Below, one piece after another: positions 46,319-55,232 of a stretch of 64,000 nucleotides of DNA. The position numbers were made by a program, and so were the translations under genes. Origin of the DNA: Microbacterium oleivorans (lineage in GTDB: Bacteria; Actinomycetota; Actinomycetes; Actinomycetales; Microbacteriaceae); assembly GCF_001644225.1 (NCBI RefSeq), contig NZ_LSTV01000002.1, forward strand, positions 1 to 64,000, read 5' to 3'. Under the pieces are notes generated by a model that was given only the letters and a program-made list of their open reading frames with translations, was not told the origin of the DNA and did no database searches. How positions within the stretch are numbered: position 1 is the stretch's first letter; every line of letters starts with the position of its first letter.

Positions 46319-47517
46319 GCGTCGAGACCGTTCAGGCGCAGCATCCCGTTCCACCGCTGTGCGGCGAGCTCGGGACGTTCGAAGGCCTTCGCCTCGTTCG
46401 CGAGCTCGACGATGCGGGACAGGTGCGGCAGGCTGCGCGCCGAGTGCAGTCCGCCCACCATCTGGAAGGCGGGCTGGTGCCCGTTCAGCCACGCCAGGAA
46501 GGCGACACCCGTCTTGTAGTAGAACGTCGGCGCCGCGAAGACCTGACGCGACAGCGCCTCGGTCGGGGCGAGCACCTCGAGGTAGCGCGCCGGGTCGCCC
46601 GCGTCGAGCGCCTGGATCGCCGCCGAGGCGACGGGGGTCAGCGCGGCGAACGCGCCCAGCAGCGCGTCCGAGTGCTGCCGAGCGGATGCCGGGTCCCGCG
46701 TCGGCTGCGGTGCGTCGGGCACGTCGGCGCCGCCGATCAGGCCGACGTAGTTGAAGTCGTCACCCGTGAACATGCGCACGGACTCGGGCAGGCGCTCGCG
46801 CACCGACACCTCGGAGGCCGCGTCGAGCAGGCTCATCTTGACCCCGGCGACCTTGTCGACGTTTTCCTCGATGACCTCCAGCAGCACGGCCGACGCCGTC
46901 TGCCAGTCGGCCGCCCCGAAGTATCCCGCCAGCTGCGGGTCGAACGCGGTGCCGAGCCAGTGGAGCACGACGGGTCCGGAGGCCCGCGAGAGCACGGCGT
47001 CGTAGACGCGACGGTAGTCGTCGGCGCTCTCGGCGACGCGGGCGAGGTGGCGGGAGGCCATGAGGACGGGCCCCGCCCCCTGCTCCTCGGTGAAGTGGAG
47101 CTGCTCGAGGTAGGCCGAGACGACCTCGTCGAGCGAGATGCGCTCCTCGTCGATGTGGTCGGTGTTCACGCCGACGACGACGGAGCCGCCCTCTTCACGG
47201 GCGACCTCGGCGGAGCGCGAGATCAGCTCGCGGGTGGCCGCGGCATCCAATCCCATGTTCCGCTGCGCGGTGTCCATGGCGTCGGCGACGCCGAGCCCCC
47301 ACGAGTAGACGTTGCGACGGAAGTCGAGCGTCGCGTCCCAGTCGATCTCGGCCGGCTGGCCCGGGGTGTTGTCGGCGTGGGTCTTCGGCGCGACGTGCGC
47401 GGCCGCGTAGGCGACGCGGCTGCGCAGCGGCCCCTCGGGACGGGTGTAGCCCGACGTGTCGACGAGCGGGACGCGGCGGAGGGCGCCGTCGCCCGAGAGC
47501 AGGGTGAGGTCGGTCAT
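46315..47517 (-). CDS. DUF993 protein (dihydrodipicolinate-synthase-like TIM barrel)
   Basis: A 400-residue protein that matches DUF993, related to the DapA/KDG-aldolase barrel. Phrases: YSWGLGVADAMDTAQRNMGLD, VVGVNTDHIDEE, VLHWLGTAFDPQLAGYF, VAGVKMSLLD (possible Schiff-base Lys) and FYYKTGVAFLAWLNGHQ. It probably performs an aldol cleavage or dehydration in this catabolic operon. It starts 3 nt after the oxidoreductase stop. Confidence 0.8.
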   Translation of the reverse strand: MTDLTLLSGDGALRRVPLVDTSGYTRPEGPLRSRVAYAAAHVAPKTHADNTPGQPAEIDWDATLDFRRNVYSWGLGVADAMDTAQRNMGLDAAATRELISRSAEVAREEGGSVVVGVNTDHIDEERISLDEVVSAYLEQLHFTEEQGAGPVLMASRHLARVAESADDYRRVYDAVLSRASGPVVLHWLGTAFDPQLAGYFGAADWQTASAVLLEVIEENVDKVAGVKMSLLDAASEVSVRERLPESVRMFTGDDFNYVGLIGGADVPDAPQPTRDPASARQHSDALLGAFAALTPVASAAIQALDAGDPARYLEVLAPTEALSRQVFAAPTFYYKTGVAFLAWLNGHQPAFQMVGGLHSARSLPHLSRIVELANEAKAFERPELAAQRWNGMLRLNGLDA

Positions 47518-47520
47518 CGA

Positions 47521-48729
47521 TCAGTCCAGCGAGAGTGCGTCGAGCTCGATCTTGCGTCCCTCGCGGCTCGAGCGCAGGCCCGCCTCGGCCAGCTGCACGC
47601 CGCGAGCGCCGGCGAGGAGGTCGAACTCGTAGTCGGTGTCCTCGACATACGAGACGAGGAACTCCTCCCACTGCTGACGGAAGCCGTTGATGAAGACGTC
47701 GTTCGTCGGCACCTGCTGCCAGTCGGCGTCGTAGTCGTGGCTGTCCTCGAGGTCGGGGTTCCACACCGGCTTGGGGGTGGCGTTGCGGGGCTGGATCTTC
47801 GCGCCGAACAGGCCCACGACGGCCGAGCCATGCGTGCCGTCGACGTGGAACTCGACGAGCTCGTCGCGGTTGACGCGCACGGTCCACGACGAGTTGATCT
47901 GCGCGACGACGCCGCCCTCGAGCTCGAACACGCCGTAGGCGGCGTCCTCGGCGGTCGCGGTGTAGTGCTCGCCCTTCTCGTCCCAGCGGTCGGCGATGTG
48001 CACGGCGGCCTGCGCGTAGACCGAGTCGACCTTGCCGAAGAGGTTCTCGAGCACGTAGTTCCAGTGCGGGAACATGTCGACGATGATGCCGCCGCCGTCC
48101 TCGGCACGGTAGTTCCACGAGGGGCGCTGCGCCGGCTGCCAGTCGCCCTCGAAGACCCAGTAGCCGAACTCGCCGCGGACGGAGAGGATGCGGCCGAAGA
48201 AGCCCGAATCGATGAGGCGCTTGAGCTTCTGCAGGCCCGGCAGGTAGAGCTTGTCGTGCACGACACCGGTCTTGACGCCGGCCTCGGCCGCCAGCTTCGC
48301 GAGCTCGAGGGCCTCCTCGAGGGATTCGGCGGTCGGCTTCTCGGTGTAGATCGTCTTGCCGGCGGCGATGGCCTTGCGCAGCGCCGTGGCGCGCGCCTTC
48401 GTGACGAGGAAGTCGGCGTAGATCTCCCAGCGCGGGTCGGCGAGTGCGGCATCCAGATCGGTCGTGTAGTCCTCGATGCCGTGCTTCGCGGCGAGCTCGG
48501 CGAGCTTGGCCTCGCTGCGGCCGACGAGGAGGGGCTTGACGGTGATCTTCGACCCGTCGGGCAGCTCGATGCCGCCCTGCTCGCGGATGGCGAGGATCGA
48601 GCGCACCAGGTGCTGGCGGTAGCCCATGCGGCCCGAGACGCCGTTCATGATGATGCCGATCTCGCGGACGGCGGGGGCTGCTGCGGCGGCGGCAGCCGGT
48701 GCGGGGGCGGTGATGGTCGTCTCTGACAC
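47521..48729 (-). CDS. Gfo/Idh/MocA-family sugar oxidoreductase
   Basis: A 402-residue NAD(P)-dependent dehydrogenase. After an Ala/Pro-rich N-terminus the nucleotide-binding part has GIIMNGVSGRMG and IYTEKPTAES; the substrate domain has GVVHDKLYLPG, GGGIIVDMFPHW and catalytic His candidates. It is the first gene of the six-gene operon and probably oxidises the incoming sugar. Confidence 0.87.
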   Translation of the reverse strand: MSETTITAPAPAAAAAAAPAVREIGIIMNGVSGRMGYRQHLVRSILAIREQGGIELPDGSKITVKPLLVGRSEAKLAELAAKHGIEDYTTDLDAALADPRWEIYADFLVTKARATALRKAIAAGKTIYTEKPTAESLEEALELAKLAAEAGVKTGVVHDKLYLPGLQKLKRLIDSGFFGRILSVRGEFGYWVFEGDWQPAQRPSWNYRAEDGGGIIVDMFPHWNYVLENLFGKVDSVYAQAAVHIADRWDEKGEHYTATAEDAAYGVFELEGGVVAQINSSWTVRVNRDELVEFHVDGTHGSAVVGLFGAKIQPRNATPKPVWNPDLEDSHDYDADWQQVPTNDVFINGFRQQWEEFLVSYVEDTDYEFDLLAGARGVQLAEAGLRSSREGRKIELDALSLD

Positions 48730-49041
48730 GTTCGGTCCTTCGTCTGGTTATCCGCGCATCGGGTGTCCCCGCGTCGTGCGGGTAAGCGCTTTCCCCCAGT
48801 GTGTCATCGGGCGGGGGTTTCCGCAAGGACGATCGGATGCGGCGCTGCGGGCCCTCTCGGGGGAGGATGGAGAGCGGTTGTCGCAAAGACGTTACATATC
48901 CGACACAGGTAAGCGCTTGCCGCCGGACCGCCGCGGGGTTACCGTATGAGCACCCCTTGTCATGACATGCCGACAAATACCCGGTTGACCCGCTCATGAC
49001 TCACCCCGCGCTCACCGAGGAGCGCATGCGAAGGAGAAGCA
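48730..49041. promoter_or_regulatory. Divergent control region with two AAGCGCTT palindromes
   Basis: Gene-free. GGTAAGCGCTTTCC (48781-48794) and GGTAAGCGCTTGCC (48908-48921) are LacI-type operators on the two sides of the gap, one near each divergent operon. GACGTTACATATCCGACAC just before the second could hold promoter elements. Nothing else is apparent. Confidence 0.65.
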
Positions 49042-50316
49042 GTGAAGAGTTCCCGCACCATCCGTACCGCCACAGTCATCGCCGCAGCGGTGGGCGCTCT
49101 CGTGCTCGCCGGTTGCTCGTCGTCGGGCAACGGCGGCGGCACCGCAGGTGAGGACGTCACCCTCGAGTTCGTCCAGTCGGGCGACGCGGCGCAGGGTGGC
49201 GGCTACGCCATGCTCGCCAAGAAGTACGAGGAGGAGACCGGCGTCAAGGTCAAGGTCGTCGAGGTTCCCGGCGACGACCTCCGCACCCGCCTCCGCACCG
49301 CATCGCAGGCCAACGACCTTCCCGCCCTGGCGGCCGCCCCCGACGCCGACCCGGCGTGGACCGACCGCATGCTCGACCTCACCGACATCGCCGAAGAGGC
49401 CAAGGTCATCCCCGCCCTGCGCGTCGAGGACCCCGAGGACGGCAAGGTCAAGGCGCTCCCGACGACCCTCACCGGTGTCGGCATGTTCCTCAACAAGACC
49501 CTCTGGGACGAGGCCGGCGTCGAGTACCCGACCTCGCTCGACCAGGAGTGGACGTGGGACGAGTACGTCCAGAAGGCCACCGAGGTCGTCGACAAGACGG
49601 ATGCCGAGTTCGGCGGCGTCATCGACAGCTCGGCGCACCGTCTGCGCGCGTTCCTGTTCGAGTTCGGCAGCCAGGGCGTCACCGAGCAGTCGGACGGCAC
49701 GTGGGCGCTCGACGAGGAGGGCGCCAAGGCCCTCGAGTACTTCAAGAAGCTGAACGACGACGGATTCCTGCCCAAGGCCGTCTGGGCCGCCGGTGACGAC
49801 CCCAGCGCGACCTTCAAGAGCGGCCGCGTGGCCGGCTACATGTCGGGCGTCTGGCAGATCGCCGACTTCCAGGCCAACATCAAGGACTTCGAGTGGATCT
49901 CCGTGCCGCTGCCGCAGCAGCCGGTCCGCTCGACGAACTACGGTGCCGCATCCTGGATCGTCGCCTACGACGGCACGGGTGTCGAGAAGGAGACGCTCGA
50001 CTTCGTGAAGTGGATGTACCAGCCGGAGAACTACACCGAGTACTGCGAGATCTCGGGCTGCCTGCCCGCCCTCGAGGGCCTCGACATCGAGTACAAGGAC
50101 GACGCCTACGCGTTCGACCTCTACAACGGTGAGATCGCCGCGTCGCCCGAGATCGCTGCCCGTCAGACCGTCGACGGCCTGAAGAACAGCTACACGGGTC
50201 TCGCGATCGACAGCGAGCCGCTCAAGGACGAGACCATCAAGTACCTCAACGGCGAGCAGACGCTCGAGCAGACCGTCGAGAACATCAACACGGTCTCGAC
50301 CGACCAGATGAAGTGA
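49042..50316 (+). CDS. Sugar-binding lipoprotein of an ABC importer
   Basis: A 424-residue family 1 solute-binding protein with lipobox LAGC followed by a Ser/Gly linker. VTLEFVQSGDAAQGGGYAML starts the mature lobe. GTG 49042 has AAGGAG upstream. It heads the plus operon with two permeases and the GH38 enzyme, so its ligand is probably a mannose-containing oligosaccharide. Confidence 0.88.
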   Translation: MKSSRTIRTATVIAAAVGALVLAGCSSSGNGGGTAGEDVTLEFVQSGDAAQGGGYAMLAKKYEEETGVKVKVVEVPGDDLRTRLRTASQANDLPALAAAPDADPAWTDRMLDLTDIAEEAKVIPALRVEDPEDGKVKALPTTLTGVGMFLNKTLWDEAGVEYPTSLDQEWTWDEYVQKATEVVDKTDAEFGGVIDSSAHRLRAFLFEFGSQGVTEQSDGTWALDEEGAKALEYFKKLNDDGFLPKAVWAAGDDPSATFKSGRVAGYMSGVWQIADFQANIKDFEWISVPLPQQPVRSTNYGAASWIVAYDGTGVEKETLDFVKWMYQPENYTEYCEISGCLPALEGLDIEYKDDAYAFDLYNGEIAASPEIAARQTVDGLKNSYTGLAIDSEPLKDETIKYLNGEQTLEQTVENINTVSTDQMK

Positions 50317-50335
50317 CCTCCCTAGGGAACCTCGC

Positions 50336-51286
50336 ATGACTGCAACCATCACGCCGGACGCCTCCGCCCCCACGGCGGGGGCGCCCGGCGCGCCCTCCCG
50401 CCGCCGCAAGCGCACCTTCGGCCGGTACCGGATGGCGCCCTTCCTGTTCACCGTCATCACGGCGGCCCTGTTCGCCCTGTTTTTCCTCTGGCCGGGCGTC
50501 CTCGGATTGTCCTACTCGCTGACCGACTTCCGCGGCTGGGGCGACGCCAACTTCGTCGGGCTCGACAACTACCGCGAGCTGCTCAGCGACCCGAGCTTCT
50601 ACGCGGCCCTCGGCCGCACCTTCGTCTTCGCACTGTTCTCGGTGCCCCTCAGCTACGCGCTCTCCCTCGGGATGGCCGTCGCGATCAACGCGACGCACGC
50701 CCGCGGCAAGACGGCCGCGCGCATCATCTTCTTCCTGCCCTGGCTCGTGTCCCCCATCGTCACCGGTGTCATCTGGCGGTGGATGTTCGGCGAGAGCTTC
50801 GGCTTCGTGAACTTCATGATCAGCGTGTTCGGCGGAGACCGGGTGCCCTGGTCCTCGAACGCCGACCTCTCCCTGCTGGTCGTCATCGTGGCATCCTCGT
50901 GGGGCGGCGCGGCCTTCAACATGCTGCTGTTCGTCGCCGCGCTCAACAACGTGCCGAAGTCGTACTACGAGGCGGCCGAGCTCGACGGCGCCAACGGCTG
51001 GCAGCGCTTCCGCAGCATCACGCTGCCCTCGATCGCCCCGACCTCGATCCTGGTGATCCTGCTGTCCACACTCGGGCACATGAAGGAGTTCGCCCTCATC
51101 CAGTCGCTCAACGGCGGTGGACCGGGGACGCAGAACCGTCTGATCGTCCAGTACATCTACGAGACCGGCTTCAAGCAGTCCGAGATCGGCTACGCCAGCG
51201 CGGCGTCGATGATCCTCCTGGTGATCCTGATGGTCATCGCGATCGTCCAGCTGCGCATCAGCCGGAGGAGCAACAACTCATGGTGA
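50336..51286 (+). CDS. Carbohydrate ABC transporter permease (MalF type)
   Basis: A 316-residue inner-membrane permease with a Pro/Ala-rich cytoplasmic start, six helices, and the EAA loop YYEAAELDGANGWQRFRSITLPSI. It follows the binding protein and overlaps the second permease by 7 nt. No ATPase gene is nearby. Confidence 0.9.
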   Translation: MTATITPDASAPTAGAPGAPSRRRKRTFGRYRMAPFLFTVITAALFALFFLWPGVLGLSYSLTDFRGWGDANFVGLDNYRELLSDPSFYAALGRTFVFALFSVPLSYALSLGMAVAINATHARGKTAARIIFFLPWLVSPIVTGVIWRWMFGESFGFVNFMISVFGGDRVPWSSNADLSLLVVIVASSWGGAAFNMLLFVAALNNVPKSYYEAAELDGANGWQRFRSITLPSIAPTSILVILLSTLGHMKEFALIQSLNGGGPGTQNRLIVQYIYETGFKQSEIGYASAASMILLVILMVIAIVQLRISRRSNNSW

Positions 51287-52173
51287 CCACGTACGCCATC
51301 ACCGTCCCCGACGAGAAGACGCGCGAGCGCTTCGAGCGTCGCCGCCGGTCGAAGAACCTCCGCCGCCGCGCAGTGGTCCCCACCACCATGCTGTGGGTGC
51401 TCGCACTGCTCATGCTGTTCCCGCTGGCGTGGTTCCTGCTGTCCTCGTTCAAGCCCGGCAGCGAGCTCTTCAGCTACCCGCTGTCGTTCTTCCCCAAGGA
51501 GTGGACGCTCGACGGCTACTCCGCGGCGCTCGAGCGCATCGACTTCGCGCGCTACTTCTTCAACACGGCGCTCGTCGCGTCGATCACGACGGTCCTGACC
51601 GTGTTCCTGTGCGCGACGACCGGTTACGCGCTGGCGAAGTACAAGAACCCCTGGCTGAGCGTCCTCGGCCTGTTCATCCTCTCGATGACGATGCTCCCGG
51701 GCGAGGTCATCCTCAACCCGATGTTCATCGTCATCCGCGACCTCGGTCTCTACAACCAGCTCGCCGGTGTGATCATCCCCTCGATCGTCACCCCGACCGG
51801 CGTGTTCATGTTCCGTCAGTTCTTCATCACCATCCCCGACGAGCTCATGCAGGCGGCGCGGATCGACGGCGCGAGCGAGTACGGCATCTTCTTCCGTATC
51901 ATGCTGCCCCTGGCGCGCCCCATCGCGTTGACCCTGGCGATCATGTCCTTCCAGTGGCGTTGGAACGACTACATCTTCCCGCTCATCATCCTCGGTGACC
52001 CCGAGCAGTTCACGCTCCAGATCGCCCTGCGGGCGCTGGTCGGTGCCGAGAACATCGAGTGGACGATCCTGCTGTCGGCATCCGTGCTGTCGATGATCCC
52101 GCTCGTGGCGCTCTACCTGGTGTTCCAGAAGTACGTCACCTCGTCGAACATCAACGCGGGACTGAAGGACTGA
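51280..52173 (+). CDS. Carbohydrate ABC transporter permease (MalG type)
   Basis: A 297-residue six-helix permease with the EAA loop ELMQAARIDGASEYGIFFRIMLPLARP. ATG 51280 has GGAGGAG upstream. Its stop overlaps the GH38 start by one base (TGATG), so import and cleavage are translated together. Confidence 0.9.
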   Translation: MVTTYAITVPDEKTRERFERRRRSKNLRRRAVVPTTMLWVLALLMLFPLAWFLLSSFKPGSELFSYPLSFFPKEWTLDGYSAALERIDFARYFFNTALVASITTVLTVFLCATTGYALAKYKNPWLSVLGLFILSMTMLPGEVILNPMFIVIRDLGLYNQLAGVIIPSIVTPTGVFMFRQFFITIPDELMQAARIDGASEYGIFFRIMLPLARPIALTLAIMSFQWRWNDYIFPLIILGDPEQFTLQIALRALVGAENIEWTILLSASVLSMIPLVALYLVFQKYVTSSNINAGLKD

Positions 52174-55100
52174 TGCCCTCGCGGGACCACCTCGTCCTGG
52201 AACGCGTCGACCGCTTCATCGGGGAGTACCTCGATGACGCGGTCGTCGCGGATCGTCGTCCCCTCCGGGTGTCGGCCTGGCAGGTCCCCGACCACGGGGA
52301 TCTGCCGGGCGAACCGGTGTCGGTGGAACAGATGCGGCAGGACGCCGCCTTCGCCCCCGTCGAGCCCGGGCACCGCTGGGGCCGCGCCTGGGGCACGACG
52401 TGGTTCACCGTCGAGGGCGAGGTGCCGTCCGCATGGGCCGACCGGGACGGTCGCATCGAGCTGTCGCTCGACCTCGGCTTCTCGCAGGCCAAGCCCGGAT
52501 TCCAGTGCGAGGGTCTCGTCCGCACGCCCGGCGGGACCGTGGTGAAGGGGCTCGAGCCGCGCAACCACCACGTGCCCGTGACGAGCGCCCCCGGCGAGCA
52601 CGTCGCGTTCACGATCGAGGCGGCCGGGAACCCAGACCTCTCGGGCGGCGACGACTTCAAGAGCCCCCTCGCCTTCGCGCCGACGCCGCTCGGCGACCCC
52701 GCCACGGCGGGCGCCGATCCGCTCTACCGGCTCGGCCGCATGGAGCTGCGCCTCGTCGACGAGACGGTCGAACGCCTCCGCCGCGAGGTCATCGTGCTGG
52801 TCGGCCTCGCCCGCGAACTCGTCGACTCCGACCCGCGCCGGTCCCGCATCCTCGACGGCCTCGAGCGCGCGCTCTACACGATCGACCCCGACGCGCCGGC
52901 CGCGGGGGCAGCGTCCGCGCGGGGCATCCTCGCTCCCCTGCTCGCGGCGCCAGCGGCCGCATCCGCCCACCGCATCACCGCGACGGGACACGCGCACATC
53001 GACTCGGCGTGGCTGTGGCCGACCCGCGAGACGGTGCGCAAGGTCACGCGGACCTTCGCCAACGTGCTCGAGCTCATGGACGCCGACCCCGAGGCCGTCT
53101 TCGTCAGCTCGGCGGCGCAGCACTTCGAGTGGGTGCGCCGGAGCGACCCCGAACTGTTCGAGCGGGTGCGGGCGCGCGTCGCCGAGGGCCGTTTCATCCC
53201 GGTCGGCAACATGTGGGTCGAATCCGACGTGAACATGCCCTCGGGCGAATCCCTCGCCCGCCAGCTGCTGACCGGTACGCGCTTCTTCGAGGAGCACTTC
53301 GGGGCGCGCAGCGACGTCGGCTGGCTACCGGACTCGTTCGGGTTCCCCGCCGGGCTCCCGCAGCTGCTGCGCGGCGCGGGCCTGGAGTGGTTCTTCACGC
53401 AGAAGATGTGCTGGAACGACGTCGACACGATGCCGCACCACTCCTTCGTGTGGGAGGGCCTCGACGGCTCGCGGATCTTCACGCACTTCCCGCCGAACAA
53501 CACCTACAGCGGCGACATGCGCCCCACCGAACTCGCGCGCAGCGTCCGCAACTTCGCCGACCACGCCGACAGCTCCCGCTCGCTCATGCCGTTCGGCTTC
53601 GGCGACGGCGGCGGCGGCCCGACTCGCGAGATGATGACCGACGCCCGGCTGCAGGCGGACCTCGAGGGCTCCCCCACGGTCGCCTTCGGCACGCCGCGCG
53701 AGTTCTTCGTCGAGGCCGCCGCCGAACCGGCGGACCCGCCGGTGTGGTCGGGCGAGATGTACCTGCAGTTCCACCGCGGCATCTACACGTCGCAGATGCG
53801 CACCAAGCGCGGCAACCGGCGCAATGAGGCCCTGCTCGTCGAGGCGGAGCACTGGAGCGCGGCGGCCGCGGTGCGGCGCGGCATCCCCTATCCGGCGGCC
53901 GAGCTCGACGAGCTCTGGCGGGAGGTGCTGCTGCTGCAGTTCCACGACATCCTGCCCGGCAGCGCGATCGCCTGGGTGCACCGCGAGGCGGAGCGCTCGC
54001 ATGCCGAGACGACCGACCGGCTCGAGCGGATCATCGCGGATGCCGTCGCCGCCCTCGTGGGCGACGGTTCGGAACGCCTGGCGCTCAACCCCGCCGCGGC
54101 CGCCTTCCGCGGGATCGCCGCGGGCGGCGCGGGCCCCGCACCGCAGCCGACGACGGCGACGGCTGAGCCCGTCGAGGGCGGCTTCCGGCTGCGCTCGGAC
54201 CTGATCGACGTCCTGATCGGCCCCGACGGCACCCTGCGGAGCGTCGTCGAGCTCGCCACCGGGCGCGACCTCATCCCGGCCGGCCACCGCGGCGGCCTGC
54301 TGCAGCTCCACGTCGACGCCCCGTCGAAGTGGGACGCGTGGGAACTCGACGCCTCGTACCGCCTGTCGACCACCGACGTCGACGGCGGCACCGCCGAGTT
54401 GGTCGACGGTGTCGTCCACGTCGTGCACCCTCTGCCGAACGGCACCGCCGAGCAGTGGATCGACCTCCACCCCGAGGGCGGCGCCGTCCGCATCCGGACC
54501 CGCGTCGAATGGCACGAGCGGCATCGACTGCTGAAGCTCGCGTTCCCCGTCTCGGTGCACGCGCAGGATGCCGCCTACGAGACGCAGTTCGGCCACGTGC
54601 GCCGGCCCCTGCACACCAACACGTCGTGGGACGAGGCGCGCTACGAGGTCTGCGCGCACCGGTGGGTGCACGTGGGCGAGCCGGGCACCGGCGCCGCGAT
54701 CGTGAACGACGGCATGTACGGGCACGACGCGACGCGCACCACCGACGCGGACGGCACCGTCACGACGGTGCGCCAGTCGCTGCTGCGCGCGCCGAGGTTC
54801 CCCGACCCCGACGCCGACCAGGGCGTGCACGAGTTCACGTCCGTCTTCGCCCCCGCCGAGACCACGACGGATGCCGCCCGCTGGGGCTCGCTCGTCGGTT
54901 CGCCGCTGCGCGAGGTCACCGGCGCCGCGCCCGTCGCCCCACTCGTGACGAGCACCGTGCCCGGCATCGTCGTGTCGGCTGTCAAGCTCGCCGCCGACGG
55001 CAGCGGCGACCTCGTCGTGCGCGTCTTCGAGCAGCGCGGTGCCCGCACCGGCGGCATCCTGCGGTTCGACGTCCCCGTCGCGGCGCTCGAGGTGTGCGAC

Positions 55101-55232
55101 CTCGTCGAGACCGTCGGGCGCGGCCGCACCGAGGCCGCGCACCTGGACGGCGACACCACCGTCCGCCTCGATCTGCGCGCCTTCGAGGTCGTCACCCTGC
55201 GCGCCCGCCTGCACCGACCGGAGCCGTCATGA
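52173..55232 (+). CDS. GH38 alpha-mannosidase
   Basis: A 1019-residue cytoplasmic glycosidase. Zinc ligands appear in GHAHIDSAWLWP (His275, Asp277). The nucleophile is Asp387 in WLPDSFGF, and QFHDILPGS carries another zinc ligand. N-terminal beta and C-terminal beta-sandwich domains complete the usual length. It would release mannose from imported alpha-mannosides. It overlaps the next gene by ATGA. Confidence 0.93.
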   Translation: MPSRDHLVLERVDRFIGEYLDDAVVADRRPLRVSAWQVPDHGDLPGEPVSVEQMRQDAAFAPVEPGHRWGRAWGTTWFTVEGEVPSAWADRDGRIELSLDLGFSQAKPGFQCEGLVRTPGGTVVKGLEPRNHHVPVTSAPGEHVAFTIEAAGNPDLSGGDDFKSPLAFAPTPLGDPATAGADPLYRLGRMELRLVDETVERLRREVIVLVGLARELVDSDPRRSRILDGLERALYTIDPDAPAAGAASARGILAPLLAAPAAASAHRITATGHAHIDSAWLWPTRETVRKVTRTFANVLELMDADPEAVFVSSAAQHFEWVRRSDPELFERVRARVAEGRFIPVGNMWVESDVNMPSGESLARQLLTGTRFFEEHFGARSDVGWLPDSFGFPAGLPQLLRGAGLEWFFTQKMCWNDVDTMPHHSFVWEGLDGSRIFTHFPPNNTYSGDMRPTELARSVRNFADHADSSRSLMPFGFGDGGGGPTREMMTDARLQADLEGSPTVAFGTPREFFVEAAAEPADPPVWSGEMYLQFHRGIYTSQMRTKRGNRRNEALLVEAEHWSAAAAVRRGIPYPAAELDELWREVLLLQFHDILPGSAIAWVHREAERSHAETTDRLERIIADAVAALVGDGSERLALNPAAAAFRGIAAGGAGPAPQPTTATAEPVEGGFRLRSDLIDVLIGPDGTLRSVVELATGRDLIPAGHRGGLLQLHVDAPSKWDAWELDASYRLSTTDVDGGTAELVDGVVHVVHPLPNGTAEQWIDLHPEGGAVRIRTRVEWHERHRLLKLAFPVSVHAQDAAYETQFGHVRRPLHTNTSWDEARYEVCAHRWVHVGEPGTGAAIVNDGMYGHDATRTTDADGTVTTVRQSLLRAPRFPDPDADQGVHEFTSVFAPAETTTDAARWGSLVGSPLREVTGAAPVAPLVTSTVPGIVVSAVKLAADGSGDLVVRVFEQRGARTGGILRFDVPVAALEVCDLVETVGRGRTEAAHLDGDTTVRLDLRAFEVVTLRARLHRPEPS